From NCBI RefSeq assembly GCF_021432085.1, contig NZ_CP090366.1:2046001-2110000 (forward strand): DNA of 64,000 nt. Reading direction: 5' to 3'. This document shows, in pieces, positions 46,037 to 54,689 of this stretch (the stretch's first letter is position 1; each line of letters opens with the position of its first letter). Source of the DNA: Stutzerimonas kunmingensis. GTDB taxonomy: Bacteria > Pseudomonadota > Gammaproteobacteria > Pseudomonadales > Pseudomonadaceae. Made by a program: the position numbers and the translations under genes. Under the pieces are notes generated by a model, which was given only the letters and a program-made list of their open reading frames with translations, did not search any database and was not told the origin of the DNA.

Positions 46037-47359
46037 TCAGATCACTTCGGCCCAGAGGTCGTACTCGTCGGCGTTGGTGACACGCACGCGGACCTTGTCG
46101 CCCGGCTGCAGAGGCTGTTCGCTGTCGACGTAGACCATGCCGTCGATCTCCGGGGCGTCGGCCCAGGAGCGGCCGATGGCACCGTCGTCGTCCACTTCGT
46201 CGATCAACACGTCCAGCTCCTTGCCGACCTTCAGCTGCAGGCGCGCGGCGCTGATGGCCTGCTGGTGCGCCATGAAGCGGTCCCAACGGTCCTGCTTGAT
46301 CTCGTCCGGTACCGGTTCCAGGTCCATGGTCTCGGCCGGTGCGCCTTCGACCGGCGAATACTGGAAGCAGCCGACGCGGTCGAGCTGGGCTTCGGTCAGC
46401 CAGTCGAGCAGGTACTGGAAGTCTTCCTCGGTCTCGCCGGGGAAGCCGACAATAAAGGTCGAGCGGATGGTCAGCTCGGCGCAGATCTCGCGCCACTGCT
46501 TGATGCGCGCCAGGGTCTTGTCCTCGAAGGCCGGACGCTTCATGGCCTTGAGTACCTTCGGGCTGGCGTGCTGGAAGGGGATGTCCAGGTACGGCAGGAT
46601 CTTGCCGGCGGCCATCAGCGGGATCACGTCGTCGACGTTGGGGTAGGGGTAGACGTAGTGCAGGCGCACCCAGACGCCCATCTTGCCCAGCTCCTCGCAC
46701 AGCTCGAGCATGCGCGTCTTGACCGGTTGGCCGTTCCAGAAATCCAGCTTGTACTTAAGGTCGACGCCATAGGCGCTGGTGTCCTGGCTGATCACCAGAA
46801 CTTCCTTGACGCCGGCCTTGACCAGGCGCTCGGCCTCGCTGAGCACATCGCCCACCGGGCGGCTGACCAGCTTGCCGCGCATGGAGGGGATGATGCAGAA
46901 GCTGCAGGTATGGTTGCAGCCTTCGGAAATCTTCAGATAGGCGTAGTGACGCGGGGTGAGCTTGATGCCCTGTGGCGGCACCAAATCGACGAAGGGATCG
47001 TGCTCGATGCTCGGCGGCACCACTTCGTGCACCGCATTGACCACCTGCTCGTACTGCTGCGGGCCGGTAACCGCCAGCACGCTGGGGTGCACGCCACGGA
47101 TGTTGTTCTCGTCCACGCCCATGCAGCCGGTGACGATCACCTTGCCGTTCTCGGCGATCGCCTCGCCAATGGCGTCCAGCGATTCGGCCTTGGCACTGTC
47201 GATGAAGCCGCAGGTATTGACCACCACCACATCGGCATCCTCGTAGGACGGCACGATCTGGTAACCCTCCATGCGCAGCTGGGTGAGGATGCGTTCGGAG
47301 TCGACGGTTGCCTTTGGGCACCCCAGGCTGACGAACCCGACTGTTGGCGTTTTGCTCAT
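46037..47359 (-). CDS. rimO: Ribosomal protein S12 methylthiotransferase RimO
   Basis: A 440-residue MiaB/RimO-type enzyme: UPF0004 domain with three cluster Cys ([28 protein letters not shown]), radical-SAM motif [18 protein letters not shown], and a C-terminal TRAM domain. It thiomethylates an Asp of ribosomal protein S12. The ATG at 47359 ([13 protein letters not shown]) is chosen; 47419 would add twenty weakly conserved residues. Confidence 0.95.
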   Translation of the reverse strand: MSKTPTVGFVSLGCPKATVDSERILTQLRMEGYQIVPSYEDADVVVVNTCGFIDSAKAESLDAIGEAIAENGKVIVTGCMGVDENNIRGVHPSVLAVTGPQQYEQVVNAVHEVVPPSIEHDPFVDLVPPQGIKLTPRHYAYLKISEGCNHTCSFCIIPSMRGKLVSRPVGDVLSEAERLVKAGVKEVLVISQDTSAYGVDLKYKLDFWNGQPVKTRMLELCEELGKMGVWVRLHYVYPYPNVDDVIPLMAAGKILPYLDIPFQHASPKVLKAMKRPAFEDKTLARIKQWREICAELTIRSTFIVGFPGETEEDFQYLLDWLTEAQLDRVGCFQYSPVEGAPAETMDLEPVPDEIKQDRWDRFMAHQQAISAARLQLKVGKELDVLIDEVDDDGAIGRSWADAPEIDGMVYVDSEQPLQPGDKVRVRVTNADEYDLWAEVI

Positions 47360-47617
47360 CGACTTTGAACCTCGAAAACCACGCATTAAAAAGGCGCGCG
47401 AGTATATAGAGCTGAGCATTTTTTAGCCAGACTGAAAGCGGCAGCGCTCGACCGTTCAGCGGTTCACCGTTCCATTGCCTTGGCCGGGAGCGTGGCGGTC
47501 TGGCTGGGCTAAACCTCGAACCATTGGTCGCATGCGGCGGTCGTACTGCGAATCGTGTTGCGCGAGGTATCAAAAGCCTATCATTGCCGCCTTTATTCAA
47601 CCGGGGAAATGGACTTC

Positions 47618-48274
47618 ATGAAAACGTTGCTATCGAAAGGCCTGGCGATGACCGCTGCCATGGCGTTGTGCACGAGCGCTTTGGCCGATGATGCGCTGTT
47701 CAAGGAGCATGTGTATGGCGCGCCGTTCAGCAAATACAGCAATCAAGCTGGCTATTACGATTGTTCTGTAGAAATTGGCGCCACCGCACTGTGCATAGAT
47801 GACGTCAAATTCGTGGGGCACGCTTTTACTGCCGCTTTACTGTTCTCCGGCGACAAGCTTTATATGGTCAGTCTGTTGTCAGCTTTTGAGCAGCAGGCCT
47901 ATGTACAGGCGGTCGCTGCGCTGGCTAAGACCTTTGCGCTTGTCTCACTGGCTGATGCCAGTTCGCAGCTTGATCTTCTTGATCTGGACCGCCGTAGCAG
48001 CCGGCAGGATTTCGCAGCAAAGTTGTCCAGTTACGAAAGCGTGGCGGCTAACGCAGGAAACCTAACCTACACCTTCATCGAAGGCCTGGATCGCGCCAAG
48101 AAGCATCCTAATGTCACGACAGCCGTAGCTGCCGCCAAGGACAATACGCGTGTCGCTGAGCTGGTGATAATGGATGACGGCGCTGACTCGATACTTGCCG
48201 TCCGTTTTTCGTTTCCTAAACTGGAGGCAAGAAAGCTCAAGGACGCGCTCGCCAGTCCCGTAGAGGATTTCTAG
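47618..48274 (+). CDS. Secreted hypothetical protein
   Basis: A 218-residue protein with a Sec signal peptide (MKTLLSKGLAMTAAMALC, predicted cleavage near TSALA-DD). The mature part has two Cys (DCSVEIGATALC) and a C-terminal mixed region (NTRVAELVIMDDGADSILAV). No domain recognised. The ATG at 47618 has GGGGA about ten bases upstream; an in-frame ATG at 47609 is too close to that site. It is more AT-rich than the neighbours, and has no operon partner. Confidence 0.7.
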   Translation: MKTLLSKGLAMTAAMALCTSALADDALFKEHVYGAPFSKYSNQAGYYDCSVEIGATALCIDDVKFVGHAFTAALLFSGDKLYMVSLLSAFEQQAYVQAVAALAKTFALVSLADASSQLDLLDLDRRSSRQDFAAKLSSYESVAANAGNLTYTFIEGLDRAKKHPNVTTAVAAAKDNTRVAELVIMDDGADSILAVRFSFPKLEARKLKDALASPVEDF

Positions 48275-48277
48275 CGA

Positions 48278-49348
48278 TCAGCGATTGGATGTCGCAACTA
48301 CCGGCGCCGTTGAGGGGCTCTGGCGCGGCAGGTAGCGCTTGAGCCGAAGCGCTGGCGATTCGACGAGGTGCCAGGACAGCACCGCGAGCGCCAGGCTGGC
48401 AGCGAAGCCAAGGAGCATGAAGGGAATCAGTGGCAGCTGGCCGTCGGTCCAGTGCATCAGTAGCTGCTGGACCGGGAAGCTGAAGATGTACAGGCCGTAG
48501 GAGAAGTCGCCGGCCTTGCCGAAGCCGGACAGCCTCGGAATGCGCAGTTGGGCGAGGTAGAGCGTCAGATAGGGCAGGGTCAGCACGTGCACCAGCTCCC
48601 AGTGATCGGTGCGGGCACTCACCAGGTTGGCAGCAACCAGCAGCGCGGCGATTTTCCAGTTCCAGCGAACGAGGTGCCGGTACAGATAGAGCAGCACGCC
48701 GGCATAGAAGAACATCCCCAGGCGAGTGGCCTTGCGCAGCAGGTCGCTCTGCATCTCGTAGATCGGCATCAGGTGGAAGTGCACGCCCACCATCAGAATC
48801 AGGCCGATCAGCGCGCTGCTGCGGCCGAATACCTTGACGATTCCGAGCGTCAGCACGGTGACGTACATCAGCACTTCGTAAGGCAGTGTCCAGAGCGAAC
48901 CGTTGACGCTGTGGGGAAACGGGTTGGCCTCGAATACGCCGGGCAGGCGGAACTCGGTGATCAGCGCGGCGTTGGCCAGGTAGGCGAGCGTGCCGGGGGC
49001 GGTGAAGTAATCGCCAAGCGGCAGCTCGGTGGCCAGCGGGCCGATCAGCAGGACCACGAACAGCACCGAGACGATCAGTGCCGGCATGATGCGCAGGGCT
49101 CGCTTGGCGGCAAAATCCAGCACGCTGCGGCTGTTCAGCCAGGACGCCGCAATGAGGAAACCGCTCATCACGAAGAACACGTGTACGGCGATATCCGCCG
49201 AGTCGTAGCTGCCGCTGAACAGGCGCAGAGGTTCCCGGTCCGCCTGACCGGATAGGCCGTAGCTATGGCCGAACACGACCATCGAGGCGGCAAAGAAGCG
49301 CAGGAAATCGAAGTTGTTGTCTCTTGGCGCGGTGGTTGGCGCGTGCAT
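48278..49348 (-). CDS. Acyltransferase family 3 (OafA/YrhL-like) membrane protein
   Basis: A 356-residue polytopic protein with the acyltransferase-3 start NNFDFLRFFAASMVVFGHSYG (conserved Arg and catalytic-type His) and about ten transmembrane helices. Such proteins O-acetylate exported polysaccharides. AAGGAGGAG precedes the ATG. Last gene of the leftward exopolysaccharide cluster; the other acyltransferase-like gene at 52335 lacks the His. Confidence 0.87.
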   Translation of the reverse strand: MHAPTTAPRDNNFDFLRFFAASMVVFGHSYGLSGQADREPLRLFSGSYDSADIAVHVFFVMSGFLIAASWLNSRSVLDFAAKRALRIMPALIVSVLFVVLLIGPLATELPLGDYFTAPGTLAYLANAALITEFRLPGVFEANPFPHSVNGSLWTLPYEVLMYVTVLTLGIVKVFGRSSALIGLILMVGVHFHLMPIYEMQSDLLRKATRLGMFFYAGVLLYLYRHLVRWNWKIAALLVAANLVSARTDHWELVHVLTLPYLTLYLAQLRIPRLSGFGKAGDFSYGLYIFSFPVQQLLMHWTDGQLPLIPFMLLGFAASLALAVLSWHLVESPALRLKRYLPRQSPSTAPVVATSNR

Positions 49349-49369
49349 CGGCTCCTCCTTGGAATGGGT

Positions 49370-50443
49370 TCAGCGCAACGGAAAGGTCTGATGCATCCCC
49401 AGCGAACGGTTCTCGCCGTCACGGATGGCCTGCTCGATCAGTTGCAGCCGTTCCGGAACCTGCTGTCGCCGGGCCACGTGCCGCAGCAGGCCGAGGAAGA
49501 TGCTTCGGTTCAACCGATAGAGCCAGGGTGAGGCGGCCCAGACGTAGGTGTCGAACCAGGCTTGGTTGCGGGCGGTGTAGTAGGCGCGGAAATCGGAATC
49601 ACCGAGCAGGAAGGCTTCGTAGATGTTGCGGGTGTGCGCCTTGATGTTCCAGGACAGCTCAAGCTCGTCGATCAGCGCATCGGTCACCAGACGCAGACGG
49701 CCACCTTTGGCGGTAATGCGACGGGTGTACTCGGTGTCGTCGGCGTAGAGCACCAGCTCGCGCAAGGGCACCCCGATCGCCTGGTACAGGCTGCGATGGG
49801 CGAGCATGCCGCCATAGGGGGCGAACGGCAGGTCGATGGCCCGCGGCGGCGTGCCTTTTGGCCGGCCCCAGGGCAGGCGGCGCCAGACCTTGTACGGCAG
49901 CTGCGCGACGTGAAAGCCGAAGTAGCTGGAACGTGGCTGGATGGCGAAACGGCTCGGTACGCCGCGGGCGATGTCTTCCTGCTGACTGGGGCGAAAGCCC
50001 AGCACGGCGGCACGATGCAGCCCTACCTCGTCCGCCATTCGCGCCAGTTCTTCATGCAGCAGACGCACCGCGGCCGCGGTGGGGCCGTTGTCGTCATCCA
50101 TCATCCAGATGTACTGCGCGCCTTCGGCCAGCGCCGCTTCCAGCCCCACGGCATAGCCGTTGGCCGAGCCGGTGTTCTGCGCCAGTGGGATGATGCGCAC
50201 CTGCCCTGGCCAGCGGCTGGTGAGCTGTTCGAGTGGTGCGGTCGAGGCATTGCTGACCACCAGTACGCGGGTGATCTGTTCGAAGGCGAAGGCCTGCTCG
50301 ATCAGTCGGCGCAGGTAAACCAGGCGGTCGCCGTAGGTCACCGTGACGATGGTGGTTTGCCGTCGCACCGGCATCTCGCCGGCGCTGGCGGCGGCTGCCT
50401 GTGCACTCTGCTTGCAGGGTTCGACGCGCGCGGTGTTCTGCAC
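49370..50443 (-). CDS. Glycosyltransferase family 2
   Basis: A 357-residue GT2 (GT-A fold) protein: TTIVTVTYGDRLVYLRRLIEQ, NASTAPLEQL, NTGSANGYAVGLEAAL, then the metal-binding MMDDDNGP. The C-terminal part (LYADDTEYTRRI) fits galactofuranosyl/rhamnosyl-transferase-like members. It starts with GTG at 50443 behind a strong GAGGAG; no ATG fits better. 11 bases after the preceding small gene, so part of the same transcript. Confidence 0.88.
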   Translation of the reverse strand: MQNTARVEPCKQSAQAAAASAGEMPVRRQTTIVTVTYGDRLVYLRRLIEQAFAFEQITRVLVVSNASTAPLEQLTSRWPGQVRIIPLAQNTGSANGYAVGLEAALAEGAQYIWMMDDDNGPTAAAVRLLHEELARMADEVGLHRAAVLGFRPSQQEDIARGVPSRFAIQPRSSYFGFHVAQLPYKVWRRLPWGRPKGTPPRAIDLPFAPYGGMLAHRSLYQAIGVPLRELVLYADDTEYTRRITAKGGRLRLVTDALIDELELSWNIKAHTRNIYEAFLLGDSDFRAYYTARNQAWFDTYVWAASPWLYRLNRSIFLGLLRHVARRQQVPERLQLIEQAIRDGENRSLGMHQTFPLR

Positions 50444-50454
50444 GGAATATCTCC

Positions 50455-50667
50455 TCAGCTCTGTTCAGGCGTGGCCAACGACAGGCAGTCGGCCTGCTGC
50501 ACGTCGGCTGTCGTGCCTTCTTCGTTGGGGCTGAAGAAGGCGTGGAAGATGCGGATGAATCCATTGCCCGACGGTCCGTCAGGCGCGTCGGGCGCGGGAA
50601 TGAGTTCGGTGTAGGAATAGCCATCGGCCAGAATCAGCGACGTTCTGGATGTTTCTTCTGTGCTCAT
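50455..50667 (-). CDS. Small unknown protein in exopolysaccharide cluster
   Basis: 70 residues (MSTEETSRTSLILADGYSYT ... SLATPEQS) with AGGAG seven bases before the ATG and tight spacing to the GT2 gene. No signal peptide or membrane helix. No family recognised. Its location suggests a role in polymer export or regulation, but that is only position. Confidence 0.6.
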   Translation of the reverse strand: MSTEETSRTSLILADGYSYTELIPAPDAPDGPSGNGFIRIFHAFFSPNEEGTTADVQQADCLSLATPEQS

Positions 50668-50705
50668 GCCTGTGCTCCTGCATAACCCGGTGCTGCGACG
50701 CCGGA

Positions 50706-51035
50706 TCAGAATGAATAGCGCCTGCTGTCTGCCGGCGGACTCCAGAACGAACCGGACGCCGGTTCCGCGAATCGATACGGTTGATGACCGGATGGGCTTT
50801 CCTGCTGCCCGCCGCCATTGGAGCCACAGCGTGGCGTTGCGTCGGTTGACGAGTCGCTGTAGGCGATGACGCTCGCGCTGCCGGCGCTGCTGCAGGCCGG
50901 CAACTGGCCGGACGGGTTGGTCGGTTCGGTGATCAGCGTGTCGGCGTTCACCGCAGCGCTGGCTGGCTCGACCACTACAACGAGAGCGAACCCGAGCGCT
51001 CGGGTCACTCTCATCCACTTTTTTACTGTGTTCAT
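50706..51035 (-). CDS. Small secreted Ser/Gly/Pro-rich protein in exopolysaccharide cluster
   Basis: 109 residues: signal peptide (VTRALGFALVVVVEPASA, cleavage near ASA-AV) and a low-complexity mature part with two Cys (PACSSAGSAS, ATPRCGSNGGG) and an Arg-rich end. GAGG lies about eight bases before the ATG. Overlapping reading frames on the other strand look less gene-like. No homolog recalled. Confidence 0.5.
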   Translation of the reverse strand: MNTVKKWMRVTRALGFALVVVVEPASAAVNADTLITEPTNPSGQLPACSSAGSASVIAYSDSSTDATPRCGSNGGGQQESPSGHQPYRFAEPASGSFWSPPADSRRYSF

Positions 51036-51077
51036 CCTTGAAACCTCGTAAGTGAATGGGGTTGATGGGGACTACGC

Positions 51078-52286
51078 TCAGGCGTGCTTGATCGGCACCA
51101 CGGCTGCCGGGTAGAGCGGCGTGCTGGGGGCCGGCAAGGGCGCGGAGCTCTGCTGAAGGTCGAAGGCGCTGGCTTCGCGCAGACGCGCGTCGACGAAAGC
51201 GCGGATTTCCTGCTGGAAGCGTTCGCTGGAGAAGCGCTCGGCATTGCGTCGGCAGTTTTCCGGGGTGATGCGCGAGCACTGGGCCTCGAACTCGCCGATG
51301 GCGGCGATGAGCGAGGCGGTGGTCTGCTCCGGGTAGAACACGCCCGTGGGTTCGGCATGTTCGAGCCCGCGTACGGTTTCCAGTACGCCGCCGCGCCCGT
51401 AGGCGACTACCGGCGTGCCACAGGCCTGCGCCTCGATCGGCGCGATGCCGAAATCTTCTTCGGCGGCGAAGACGAACGCCTTGGCGCGCTGCATGTGTTG
51501 CAGCAGCACCTCGAAACTCTGGTAGCCGAGCAGGGTGACGTTGGGCCCGGCCGCTTCACGGGCCTTGTCCATTTCCGGGCCGGTGCCGATGACGATCAGG
51601 CGCTTGTCCGGCATGGCCGCGAACGCCTCGATGATCATCGGCATCTTCTTGTAGGGCACCATCCGCGAAGCGGTGAGATAGAAGTCTTCCTTGGCCTCGT
51701 GCAGGGTGAACTGGCGGGTGTCGACCGGCGGGTAGATCACCGTGGACTGGCGCCGGTAGCTCTTGTTGATGCGCCGGCCGATGAAGTGCGAATTGGCGAT
51801 GAACTCGTCGACGCCGCTGGCGGTGCGCTGGTCCCACATGCGCATGTAGTGCAGCAGCATGCGCGCCAGCTTGGCCTTGATGCCGCGCTCCAGGCTCGCT
51901 TCGTGCAGGTACTGGTGCTGCAGGTCCCAGGCGTAGCGGATGGGCGAATGCACGTAGCTGATGTGCAGCTGGTTGGGCCCGGTCAGCACGCCCTTGGCCA
52001 CTGCGTGGCTGCTGGAAATGATCAGGTCATACGAGGACATGTCGAGCTGCTCGATGGCCAGCGGCATCAGCGGCAGGTACTTCTGGTAATGGGTGCGCGC
52101 CTTCGGCAGTTGCTGGATGAAGGTGGTGGTGGCGCGCTTGCCGCCGAGGTGGGCACGGTCGGCGTCGGAGAGAAAATCGATGACGGCGAACAGATCGGCG
52201 TCCGGCCAGACGGCGCACAGCCCGGCGAGCACGCGCTCGGCGCCGGCATACGTCACCAGCCAGTCGTGAACGATGGCAACTTTCAT
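51078..52286 (-). CDS. Glycosyltransferase family 4 (mannosyltransferase-like)
   Basis: A 402-residue GT4 (GT-B fold): MKVAIVHDWLVTYAGAERVL, ISYVHSPIRYAWDL, VIYPPVDTRQF, DFYLTASRMVPYKKMPMIIEAF and donor motif EEDFGIAPIEAQACGTPVVAYGRGG. The YVHSP and DFYL blocks resemble WbaZ/mannosyltransferase-type enzymes. It adds a sugar to the lipid-linked repeat unit in the cytoplasm. Confidence 0.88.
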   Translation of the reverse strand: MKVAIVHDWLVTYAGAERVLAGLCAVWPDADLFAVIDFLSDADRAHLGGKRATTTFIQQLPKARTHYQKYLPLMPLAIEQLDMSSYDLIISSSHAVAKGVLTGPNQLHISYVHSPIRYAWDLQHQYLHEASLERGIKAKLARMLLHYMRMWDQRTASGVDEFIANSHFIGRRINKSYRRQSTVIYPPVDTRQFTLHEAKEDFYLTASRMVPYKKMPMIIEAFAAMPDKRLIVIGTGPEMDKAREAAGPNVTLLGYQSFEVLLQHMQRAKAFVFAAEEDFGIAPIEAQACGTPVVAYGRGGVLETVRGLEHAEPTGVFYPEQTTASLIAAIGEFEAQCSRITPENCRRNAERFSSERFQQEIRAFVDARLREASAFDLQQSSAPLPAPSTPLYPAAVVPIKHA

Positions 52287-52334
52287 GGCATGACATCCTT
52301 GATCGAGAAAGAGTGAGCAGCGAGGCGGTGAGCC

Positions 52335-53369
52335 TCAGCGGCTGTGCAGGCGTGCCAGTGGCATCAGGTCGCCCTGTCTGGTCAGGCGCCTGCCGGCGTG
52401 AGCCAGCGGCAGATCCAGAAACTGACGGCAGAGCTGGGCGCTGCCGAGGGCCAGCAGCAGGCCGAACACAGCGCCAGCCAGGCTGGCGGTCGGGCCGGTC
52501 AGGCCGAGCGCCTGGGGCAGCAGTTCGCTCAGGCGCTGCATCGCTGGCAGCAACAGATAGAGCGAGTAGCTGAGGCTTCCAAGCCAGACGAGCGGCGGTG
52601 CCCGTAGCGGTAGTTGGCTGGTGACCAGCAGGAAGGTCACGATGGCCAGGGCATAGGTGAGCAGGTTCCGGGGCCAGGCGGTTGCGTCCGCAGACCAGCC
52701 GGCGAGGAAGATGATCGGCAGCACCAGCAGGTAGATTCGCAGCGTGTAGCGCGCATATTCGCGGGCTCGTCTGCGGGCGTAGCTGCTGCTTTCATGCTTG
52801 GCCTCGTACCTGAGTGACGCGAAAAACATCAGTGATAGCGCCAGCGGCAGCGTGACCGGTAGCTCTGTGCCCAGCAGCTGCCGCGCCAGGGCGAGCAGCA
52901 GCGCCACCGCCAGCAGCACGAGCGCGCAGCTGGTCCGCAGACTGACGCTGTGCAACAGGCCGAGCACCTGCAGCAGCAGGCACAATCCGTAGAACAGCAG
53001 GATTGGCAGCAGCGCTCCGTAAGCGCCGATGACCTCGAACGCCATGGCGCCGCCTGGCGCGGCCACACCCGGCAGCCAGGCCGGTGCCGTCGGCAACAGA
53101 ATGGCGGTCAGCAGCACCGCCAGCAGGTAGACCGGCAGCAGGCGCAGCAGGCGGCGGACGACGAAGCCTCGCCCGCCGTCGACGCTGGTATGCAGGCTGG
53201 CCGGCACGATGAAACCGCAGCACAGCAGGAACCAGAGCACCGCCAGCAGTCCGGGGTCCAGGGCGTGCTGCAGTGCCCAGCCGTCTGACAGTGGCAACAG
53301 CAGGGTCTGGAAAATCAGGAGTAGGGCTGCGCTGCCGCGTAGCGCGTCGATATGCGCCAACCGTTCCAT
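52335..53369 (-). CDS. Acyltransferase-3-like membrane protein lacking the usual histidine
   Basis: A 344-residue polytopic protein starting HIDALRGSAALLLIFQTLLL. Acyltransferase family 3 normally has His where Thr22 is found here (RGxAxLLVxxxH), so transferase activity is doubtful. About ten hydrophobic helices follow. It may be a transport- or scaffold-like homolog within the exopolysaccharide cluster. Confidence 0.8.
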   Translation of the reverse strand: MERLAHIDALRGSAALLLIFQTLLLPLSDGWALQHALDPGLLAVLWFLLCCGFIVPASLHTSVDGGRGFVVRRLLRLLPVYLLAVLLTAILLPTAPAWLPGVAAPGGAMAFEVIGAYGALLPILLFYGLCLLLQVLGLLHSVSLRTSCALVLLAVALLLALARQLLGTELPVTLPLALSLMFFASLRYEAKHESSSYARRRAREYARYTLRIYLLVLPIIFLAGWSADATAWPRNLLTYALAIVTFLLVTSQLPLRAPPLVWLGSLSYSLYLLLPAMQRLSELLPQALGLTGPTASLAGAVFGLLLALGSAQLCRQFLDLPLAHAGRRLTRQGDLMPLARLHSR

Positions 53370-53423
53370 GGTCTGCCTCGCTTGGTTGATGGAGTTGAGT
53401 GTCGGGACTGCATTCGTCGGGCA

Positions 53424-54530
53424 TCAGGGGCGGTCCGATGACCAGGCGATAAAGGACGGCGGGCTGGGTTTGCCCATTAGTGCCTTGTCGATCAGCTGCG
53501 ACACGGTCTGCGCCGAGCGCTTCCAGGAGTAGCGCTCGACGTTGGCCAGGCCGAGGGTGCGCAGGTCGTCGCGCAGTCGCGCGTCCTGCAGCACGTGGCG
53601 CATGCAGCGGGCAATGTCCTCGATGTTCAGGGGCTCGAAATAGAGCACGCTCTCGCCGAGCACTTCCGGTATCGATGCGGCCCGCGCGGCGATCACCGGA
53701 CACCCGCAGGCCTGGGCCTCCAGCGGCGGAATGCCGAAGCCTTCGTAGAGCGAAGGGAACACGAAGGCGGTGGCGCCCTGGTATTCGCGCACCAGCTGAT
53801 CGTCGTTCAGCCGGCCGAGAATGCGTACGCGCGGATTGCCATCCATGCTGGAGGTGGAGCCGGAGAACACCGAGTGCGAGTCGCCGACTATATGCAGCTC
53901 CACGTCATCGAAGCCTTCCAGGCTGAGGAAGGCCGCGACCATCCGCGCGAAGTTCTTGTGCGCGTTCGGGGAGGACACCGCCAGTACGTATGGCCTGGCA
54001 TTGCCGCTGCGATCCGCGCCACTCGGCGGATGGAACTTGGCCGCCACCGCATTGGGGACGACGCAGATCTTCTCGCTCGGGTAGCCGTAGTAGCGGGCGA
54101 TTTCCTTGCGTGAGAAGTCGCTGACGGTGATCAGTGCCTTGATGCGCTTGAGCAGCAGCGGCGTGATGCCCTTGTAGACGCTGCGGAAGGTGCGCGAATA
54201 GCTTTCCGGATGGCGCACATAGGTGATGTCGTGATGGGTGGCGATCTGGTTGCGGTAGATCAGCGGTGCCGTGTTGCACAGTGACACCAGGGGCGGATAG
54301 CCATGGCGCGCCAGCCAGAGAGGCAGGTCCAGCTGTTCCCACAGATGCCCGTGGTTGCGGCCGATGCGCCGCACCTGCAGGCGCTCGGCGCTGGCGTGCA
54401 TGCGGATATCGTCCGGTGCGACGAATGTCAGGTCCTTGCGCATGGCGGCAAGTTCCAGGCAGACCTGTTCGGCAAAACGTTGCACACCGCGGGTTTCCTG
54501 AGTCAGGAAACGGGCGTTGATGGCGATCAT
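53424..54530 (-). CDS. Glycosyltransferase family 4
   Basis: A 368-residue GT4 protein: NARFLTQETRGVQRFAEQVC, HHDITYVRHPESYS, ICVVPNAVAAKFHPP, YVLAVSSPNAHKNFARMVAAF and SLYEGFGIPPLEAQACGCPVIAARAASIPEV. Contributes a sugar to the repeat unit; donor unknown. Separated by 159 bases of non-coding sequence from the glycoside hydrolase gene upstream. Confidence 0.9.
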   Translation of the reverse strand: MIAINARFLTQETRGVQRFAEQVCLELAAMRKDLTFVAPDDIRMHASAERLQVRRIGRNHGHLWEQLDLPLWLARHGYPPLVSLCNTAPLIYRNQIATHHDITYVRHPESYSRTFRSVYKGITPLLLKRIKALITVSDFSRKEIARYYGYPSEKICVVPNAVAAKFHPPSGADRSGNARPYVLAVSSPNAHKNFARMVAAFLSLEGFDDVELHIVGDSHSVFSGSTSSMDGNPRVRILGRLNDDQLVREYQGATAFVFPSLYEGFGIPPLEAQACGCPVIAARAASIPEVLGESVLYFEPLNIEDIARCMRHVLQDARLRDDLRTLGLANVERYSWKRSAQTVSQLIDKALMGKPSPPSFIAWSSDRP

Positions 54531-54689
54531 GTAGGGCTCTCCTTGCGGGGAAGGTGTGCGCTGCCAGGTGGCGGCTGGCGAAGCGATGCGTCGTGCTTGG
54601 CGGTCAATGTGGGTTGGCCCGCGCGTGCTGGTCCGGTTGCGTTTCGCCTGGGTGGCCGGTCGTGCGGTCAGTGCATGTTGCGACAGGGG

